From positions 39,413,773 through 39,477,772 of the forward strand of contig NC_079890.1 of assembly GCF_024868665.1 (NCBI RefSeq): a stretch of DNA of 64,000 bases, in the 5' to 3' direction. The notes beneath the pieces were generated by a model, which was not told the origin of the DNA, did not search any database, and saw only the letters and a list, made by a program, of their open reading frames with translations. This stretch comes from Triplophysa rosa (lineage: Eukaryota > Chordata > Actinopteri > Cypriniformes > Nemacheilidae). Made by a program: the position numbers and the translations under genes. This document shows, one piece after another, positions 58,690-64,000 of the stretch. How positions within the stretch are numbered: the first letter of the stretch is position 1; each line of letters starts with the position of its first letter.

Positions 58690-59484
58690 TTAACCAAGAC
58701 AAGCGAGTGGACAGAGCTGTTGGACAGAGGGCTGGGACAGAGGCATTTGGACAGAGGGCTGGGACGCCGGCTGGAATGCCGGCTGGATCGCCGGACTGGA
58801 CGCCGGCTGGATCGCCGGACTGGACTCTGGACTGGATACCGGACTGGACACTGGACTGGGCACCGGCTGCAGTACCGGACTGGACGCCGGCTGCACCGGC
58901 TGGAATGCCAGCTGCACCGGCTGGGACGACGGCTGCACCGGACTGGACGCCGGCTGCACCGGCTGGGGTGGAGTCCGCGCTGCCCGCCGCTGCCTCTTTT
59001 TCTTCAGCCGAGTCACCCGCCTGGAGGTCGGCTGAAGAATGGGTGGCTCTGGCTGGGACTCCTCTGACGTGGACCCCCAGGATGCTCGCCTCCCCCGCTT
59101 GCCAACGAGGCTGGTGGACGGTGGAGAGGCTGCCGAGAGTGGGGAGAATGGCGTGGCGGTGCCCACAACCCCGATCTGCAGGGAACCACTATCAGGAATC
59201 GTGACCAGCGGAGATGGATAGCTGGTAAGTGCTGAGGCCGTGGACTCCGATCGTTCCGCGGCGGACAGCCACATGGCGTCGAAGTCCAACGGCCTCAACG
59301 CCCTCATCTCCGCCCGCGAAAGTGGGTCCCTGAGACCTGAGTTAAATAGCACTGCGAGTTCCTCCTCCCCGAAGACGCCATTCTCGGCGACGTCCAGGAA
59401 CCTGTCCACGTACTCATCCACGCTCTCGTTCCCCTGGCGAAGTCCGCAGAGGAGGCGAGCTAGGTGGGACCGCCCGGTGCTCAT
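58690..59484 (-). CDS. Gag-like protein of inserted LTR retrotransposon, truncated
   Basis: 264 codons starting MSTGRSHLARLLCGLRQGNE, 35 nt inside the LTR. RLLCGLRQGNESVDEYVDRF and ALRPLDFDAMWLS are gypsy gag-like. A basic stretch (RLKKKRQRRAAR) is followed by about 100 residues of PVQPASSPV-type repeats. The last residues (about 58690-58715) come from the hAT host, so the frame ends by read-through into flanking DNA. No zinc knuckle, protease or pol. A similar start occurs at 63950. Confidence 0.75.
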   Translation of the reverse strand: MSTGRSHLARLLCGLRQGNESVDEYVDRFLDVAENGVFGEEELAVLFNSGLRDPLSRAEMRALRPLDFDAMWLSAAERSESTASALTSYPSPLVTIPDSGSLQIGVVGTATPFSPLSAASPPSTSLVGKRGRRASWGSTSEESQPEPPILQPTSRRVTRLKKKRQRRAARTPPQPVQPASSPVQPSSQPVQLAFQPVQPASSPVLQPVPSPVSSPVSSPESSPAIQPASSPAIQPAFQPASQPSVQMPLSQPSVQQLCPLACLG

Positions 59485-59519
59485 GCTACCTGCTGGGTTC
59501 AGTGATGGCTCTTGTATTC

Positions 59520-60116
59520 TGTCACGGGGATGGTGGTGCGGAGCAAGAACCCAAATGCAGGCAGGCAGTGATTAAGGGGTTAACAGAGATTTTATTAAAC
59601 ACAAAACGCAAAACAAACACCCTCAATGGGGGAAAACGGAACTAAGAAATATATATAAAACAAAAGACTTCCCACGTGGGGGCAAAACGAAAACAAGAAC
59701 AGCAAAACTAAACTAAAGGACACGACCAAACGTCTTACACCACGACACGACAGGGTAGAACACAAAACTCACAGAACTCGGGCAAGGCTGGGAACAGGAA
59801 CACTGGATGAGGTACATGACACATACACAGTACACAGACCAAACGTAATACAAGAGCAACAAGACAATGAAACAAGAGGGCATTTTAAAGGATAGACAAA
59901 CGAGGGATAATTACACAGGGCAGGTGGGAAACATTAGACACGGCAGGGAAGCAATACATGAAACGAGAGGGGCGGGGCCAATGACAAGACACGAGAAAAC
60001 ACATGAGATGTCAAAAACATAAACATCTCATGGCTTTCTCACATATAACCTAAGGGCTCCGTCCCGATCCTGCCACACGACTAGAAATACAGAACCAGGA
60101 AGGCAGGACCGTGACA
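59520..60116 (-). mobile_element. 5' LTR of the gag-bearing insertion
   Basis: On the minus strand it starts TGTCACGGTCCTGCC and ends CCCCGTGACA, followed by a leader and the gag ATG. TTTAATAAAATC gives a poly(A) signal. Its outer edge abuts hAT transposase codons at 60117. The other LTR is absent. Confidence 0.87.
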
Positions 60117-60924
60117 CCTGGAAGAAGAAACGCGACCTTGCAGCTGCTCAGGAGGAGTATCACTTGCCAAAGCACAAGCTCATAAGTGAAACACCAACCA
60201 GATGGGCCTCCCGTCAACAAATGGTGAAGCGAGTTCTGGAGTAGAAAAGGGCCATCACAGAGGTCCTCTCAAAGGACAAGAAGACTAGGCCGCTGGTTCC
60301 TACCTGGAAAGATGTGGATGTTTTAGAGTCTATTGATGCAGCTCTAAGCCCACTCCTTGAATTCACTGATGCTTTGTCCAGTGAGTCCTACGTCAGTGTA
60401 TCATTCCTTAAACCAGTGATGCATCTCTTCAACACCTCCATCTTGAAGGAAGCAGAGGATGACACAGAGCTCACCAGGACCATAAAGACAACAGTAATGG
60501 GATACCTCAACAAAAAGTATGATGACCCAGTCATGGATAATCTACTTGACATGGCATGCCTCGTTGAGCCAAGGTTCAAGCTTCGGTACACTAAGGAGGA
60601 GAAGAGAAAAAACATCAAAGAGAGAGAGAGCTGTGTTGGAGATGCTAAAGGGAGAGAGAGCTGTGGTAAGGGAAACGGAGCCCATCGAAGAAGCCATGGG
60701 AGATGCTTCTGCATCAGCCAAGAAAACAAAGTGTAGTCCGGATGGAAAAAAAATAAAAAAAAGAACACGATTTAAAAGAGAGTATTTGAGTTAATTATTT
60801 ACATTGGCAAAGTTATAACTGTCCTATTTTATTTTAATGCATCGCTCAGTTCATATGACCTCAAGTGGTGGGTGCTTGGAGGTGAAGTCCCAGCTGAGTT
60901 GTTGTTCCGGTCTCTTGGATCTGG

Positions 60925-62743
60925 TAGTGATGGGAAGTCCGGCTCTTTTCTGTGAACCGGTTCTTTCGGACAGTTCGTTTCAATGAACCGGTTCAAAAGA
61001 CCGGTTCACCGATTCTCTTACGCTCTGACGTAATGACGTCACTCGCTCTGACGAAACGCGTCAAGTCCCGACCGGCTGGGATGAAAATACACTCGGCATA
61101 TTCAAATATAAACCAAAACCAGTAATCATAACTTCTGTCAGTTAACACATCACGTCATGATCTGACACGTTTCTTACATATACGTTTTGCAACTAAAGCA
61201 CCCAAATAAGCACAGTGAAGTGCAGCAAACTATGACATTTTAAGTCTTAAAGATAAAAAGTGAATAATTAATCTTCATCAGCATTTTACAGAAACTATAT
61301 GATCCATGCAAAATTCAATACAATTTATGTGTTATTAAATAAACTTACGCTTTGCCAGATTTCTCCATATATTTTAAAGTCCTCGATTCACGTGCGCTCG
61401 TAACATTAGCACAGCATCAGTTGTCCACACTGTTCTGTAGCCTCACGGTGAATCACGCATGCTCACTATCATTAGCTCATCGGTTCTCACTCAAGACCAA
61501 CTCGGACGTGTCCGAAAGAGGCGGCTCTTCGGTTCGTGTACTGCTGAATCGAAAGCTGTTGCGAACCGGCTCTTGACATGAGAGCAAGAACCACTCTAGC
61601 AGTGGCATGAACGTAAACGGCGCTGCAGATTGGTTTACTTACAGTGATAAAGCAGTAATAAAGTCCTAAACATCTTTCCAATGTGTTTATAGTATCGCAC
61701 CTCTGTTTTATAAAAATATCTGACTTAGACACTTTTTATCTGCTTTTAAAATTAACGCATGTGCAGTATCATCGGTTCTGGGTCGGACGTGTCCGAAAGA
61801 AGCGGCTCTTCAGTTCGTGAATCGAAAGCTGTTGCAACCGGTTTGTGTCAGAAGAAGTGATCCGCGAACCGGCAACCGGTTCACAAATCGGACATGTCCG
61901 ACAGAAACAGTTCTCGTGACTCTAGATTCTTCTAGTCTGCGAGAGCGATTCAAGGAATCCGCTTGCTTCTCGCACATGATGATTACATCATGTTTAGATT
62001 TATATAATCTTGTTTAGAAATTAAATAAAATGTTCATGAAAACACCATGGATTACTTATGAAACAAATAAATGTTTAGTTTATTATTTTTACAAACAATT
62101 ATTTTTAACCTTTACAATAATTAACATAAAAGCACAACTGCACAAACGTTTTCTGTAATGCATTTCAAGCAACATTAATATAAATAATATGTTTGTACAA
62201 ATATTTATGACCATTAAAAAGTGTGATCTGTGTTCAAATGTTTATGTTCATGTTGCAAATGTAGTTTCTTATATGTTGAATCGGTTGTCCGGTTGAACCG
62301 GTTCACAAATCGGACGTGTCCGAAAGACAGCTCTCGGTTGGTTCAGTGGTGATCCGAAAACTGTGGCAACCGATTCTTGAATCGAGAACGAGGATCGCTC
62401 TAGGCGGAGCGTTCGCTAGAACACGCCACTGCGCGCATGCTCACTATATCAGCTAGCTTAGCTATAACTTGAATAGCTTCTCCGCTCGTGCTTAACAGTT
62501 CAGTTCAGCATGTAGTAGTGTACTGTTGGATTTACTGAAAAGTCGTTGATACTGGCTGGTTTATTTTGAGTCGGATGGGTTGTCATGCATGTCAAAAGTG
62601 AGTAACTGAAGGAATTTGTGGACAAGTGCTTTTTGTAGACGCGACCGTTTCGAACGATTCAGTCCGATTTGGTGAACCGGTTCGACCGGTTCACTAAAAA
62701 AACGGTTCAAATGAACGATTCGTTTGCGAACCGGCCATCACTA
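60925..62743. mobile_element. hAT-like element with AGTGATGGGAAG ends
   Basis: TAGTGATGGGAAGTCCGGC and GCGAACCGGCCATCACTA are inverted, with GAACCGGTTC motifs repeated through both ends and inside. No transposase seen. Flanks GATCTGGT and AATCTAAG match at only four of eight positions, so the duplication is decayed or absent. Confidence 0.75.
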
Positions 62744-63297
62744 ATCTAAGTTAAAAAAAGAAAGAAAGAGAGAGCAGCTAACTGCTAAAAGGGTGGAGAA
62801 AGAAAAAAGAAGAAGGAATCCGGCGGAAAAAAAAGAGAAACCCATGATAGGAGAGAGATAAGATCAGTGTAATTGCTTATTGAGAGTCCGGAGCTTAGTG
62901 ACTGAACGACGGAGACGAGCTACGTCGGCTAACCACTTAGCTTCCCACCTTGTGAGCTGCTGCAAGCGCCTTAGCATCCACGTGCTCGGACTTTGAAACA
63001 CAGAACAACGGTGAGAAATATACAGTATATCCCTTTTAGCTATTTTGGGGTTATTGTGCTGTTTTCTCAGTGTGTTAGCGAAAGCGGTAGAGATGCTAAT
63101 GGGTGTAGGAGTGGATTGAGGCGAATAATGGTGCAATGGTTGAACATGTATACTGCGGCTATTATTTTATGCCGATGCAAAGGGAAGTTGTTTTATTTTT
63201 ATATTACCAAGAAGTAATTTGATAATCCATGTGAATTTAAAGTTACTAGGAGGGTAATTTTTTTGGTGCAGTTTCTCTCACGCTAGTAGGCCTATAG
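62744..63297. other. No supported gene
   Basis: A GA-rich stretch to 62840, then transcript-like sequence to a possible donor ACAACG|GTGAGA at about 63010. No ORF or domain. Confidence 0.35.
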
Positions 63298-63911
63298 TGT
63301 CAGGGTCCTGTCCTTCCTGTCCTGAGTTTTCGTGCCTTGTGGACAGGGTCGTGACAGTACCATGTCTTGTGTGTATGTGTTTCGACTTGTGTGGAGACAC
63401 GTGGTGGTTTGTTGTGACATTTTGCCGCTTGTCCTCCTGTCTTTCGTTTAACTCCGCCCCATTGTTTCTCCGTTAGTGTTTCATCTCCCTCACCTGTCCC
63501 AATCATCTTCCCGCAAGTTCCCATTTATGTTAAGTCTTGTCACCTGTCCTTCACCGTCCCTGTGTAGTTATCCCTCGTCAGTGGTTCCCTTAAATAATCC
63601 CGTTCTTCCCCCAGTCTTTGTCGGTTCATTGTGTGTGATATTGTGTTGTATTTTCACGTCGTAGATTCCTCTCTGTTCTTCTCCTTTCAAATCGTTGTGG
63701 ATTACGTGTTTCCCCTGGACTTCTATTCGTGTTTGGACTTATCCTTTGGATTGTGCTTTGTGTTTACTTTTTTCCCCATTCAGGAGGTATTTTAGTTTGA
63801 TTCCTTGTTTTGGTTTTCCCCATCGTGGGTTTTTGTTTGTTATTATTAAAGCCATTTGTGTTAACCCTTCAACTGCCTGCGCTTGGGTTCTGTCTCCCCT
63901 CGATCCTGACA
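63298..63911 (+). mobile_element. 5' LTR of an LTR retrotransposon cut by the window end
   Basis: TGTCAGGGTCCTGTCC...GATCCTGACA, TATTAAAGCC poly(A)-type signal at about 63845, then a leader and ACCCAGCAGGTAGC before an ATG, the same leader end as the insertion at 59485-59519. Confidence 0.83.
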
Positions 63912-63949
63912 GAATGAACCGACCAAAAAAGGAGAACCCAGCAGGTAGC

Positions 63950-64000
63950 ATGGACGAGCCGATTGAGGTGTTTAGAAGCCGTCAGGCTCACACCCTGTTC
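63950..64000 (+). CDS. Gag start, partial
   Basis: ATG at 63950 opens a frame (MDEPIEVFRSRQAHTLF) that runs off the window. Identification rests on the LTR, the leader and the gag-like start at 59484. Confidence 0.6.
   Translation, partial: MDEPIEVFRSRQAHTLF

Larger units (their letters stand above)
57195..60793 (+). pseudogene. ZBED-type hAT transposase, interrupted
   Basis: Begins with a BED zinc finger (VVWKWFGYRRSDK, CCKMCRRVV, NLFHHLKQFHP). A one-base frameshift near 57535 follows, then FLAKDMMPFSMVENVGFRKL, FATTADLWSS, ITTDSGTN and CFGHRLNSAIG to a GTAAGT donor at 58065. The next exon starts 58682 (FNQDKRVDRAVG) and is broken at about 58715 by an LTR-gag insertion; the transposase resumes at 60117 with WKKKRDL, TPTRWASRQQMVKRVLE, a TAG stop near 60243, then FLKPVMHLFN and DMACLVEPRFKLRY. 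A frameshift near 60625 and a missing C-terminal domain finish it. Catalytic acidic residues lie in the ADLWSS/TDSGTN blocks. Confidence 0.9.

Overview
The window looks like teleost fish DNA, most likely a cyprinid (carp/zebrafish relative). That inference rests on L2-type LINEs with an esterase ORF1, Tc1, hAT and Harbinger elements, TTAA-bounded foldback MITEs, gypsy LTRs, and an F-type lectin (fucolectin) gene with vertebrate exon-intron structure. Gene density is very low. I can support two host protein genes; nearly everything else is transposon sequence, much of it nested.

Region by region. 1-5440: LINE fragments, a young 5'-truncated L2 copy and a Tc1 remnant. 7186-14307: a secreted protein with two tandem F-type lectin domains, seven predicted exons, total coding length exactly 310 codons including the stop. 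Its introns hold two foldback elements (8597-9316 and 13311-14211). 15350-15480 and 38947-39220 are broken extra lectin exons. 15836-21025: a full-length, apparently intact L2 LINE (ORF1 with zinc-finger-like, coiled-coil and SGNH-esterase parts; ORF2 with endonuclease and reverse transcriptase), for which a reverse-oriented paralogue at 11955-12290 supplies the empty site. 21890-31100: gypsy integrase debris, a 3.5-kb hAT element carrying two solo LTRs and a further TIR element, a putative retroviral-type LTR, MITEs and a Harbinger element retaining a Myb-like ORF. 32833-34761: a hAT element with a second hAT MITE inside. 35434-36976: an intact class A GPCR with TATA box, duplicated non-coding leader and poly(A) signal.

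37340-39220 repeats sequences from the lectin locus and its surroundings. 40000-49000: AT-rich repeats, a LINE endonuclease fragment, a hAT-type element with perfect 8-bp target duplication, an L2 tail, a Tc1 fragment, an unusual unspliced/spliced exon pair and a solo LTR. 50614-50828 is a stray piece of 28S rRNA. 53402-55056 is a Tol2-like non-autonomous hAT. 57195-60793 is a ZBED-type hAT transposase pseudogene split by an LTR-gag insertion. The window ends inside the 5' end of another LTR element (LTR 63298-63911, gag start 63950).

The two host genes show no obvious functional link. The lectin would act outside the cell in glycan recognition and the GPCR at the plasma membrane. The L2 machinery is a plausible driver of the retrocopies and truncated copies. 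All identifications are by eye from motifs; no database search was run.
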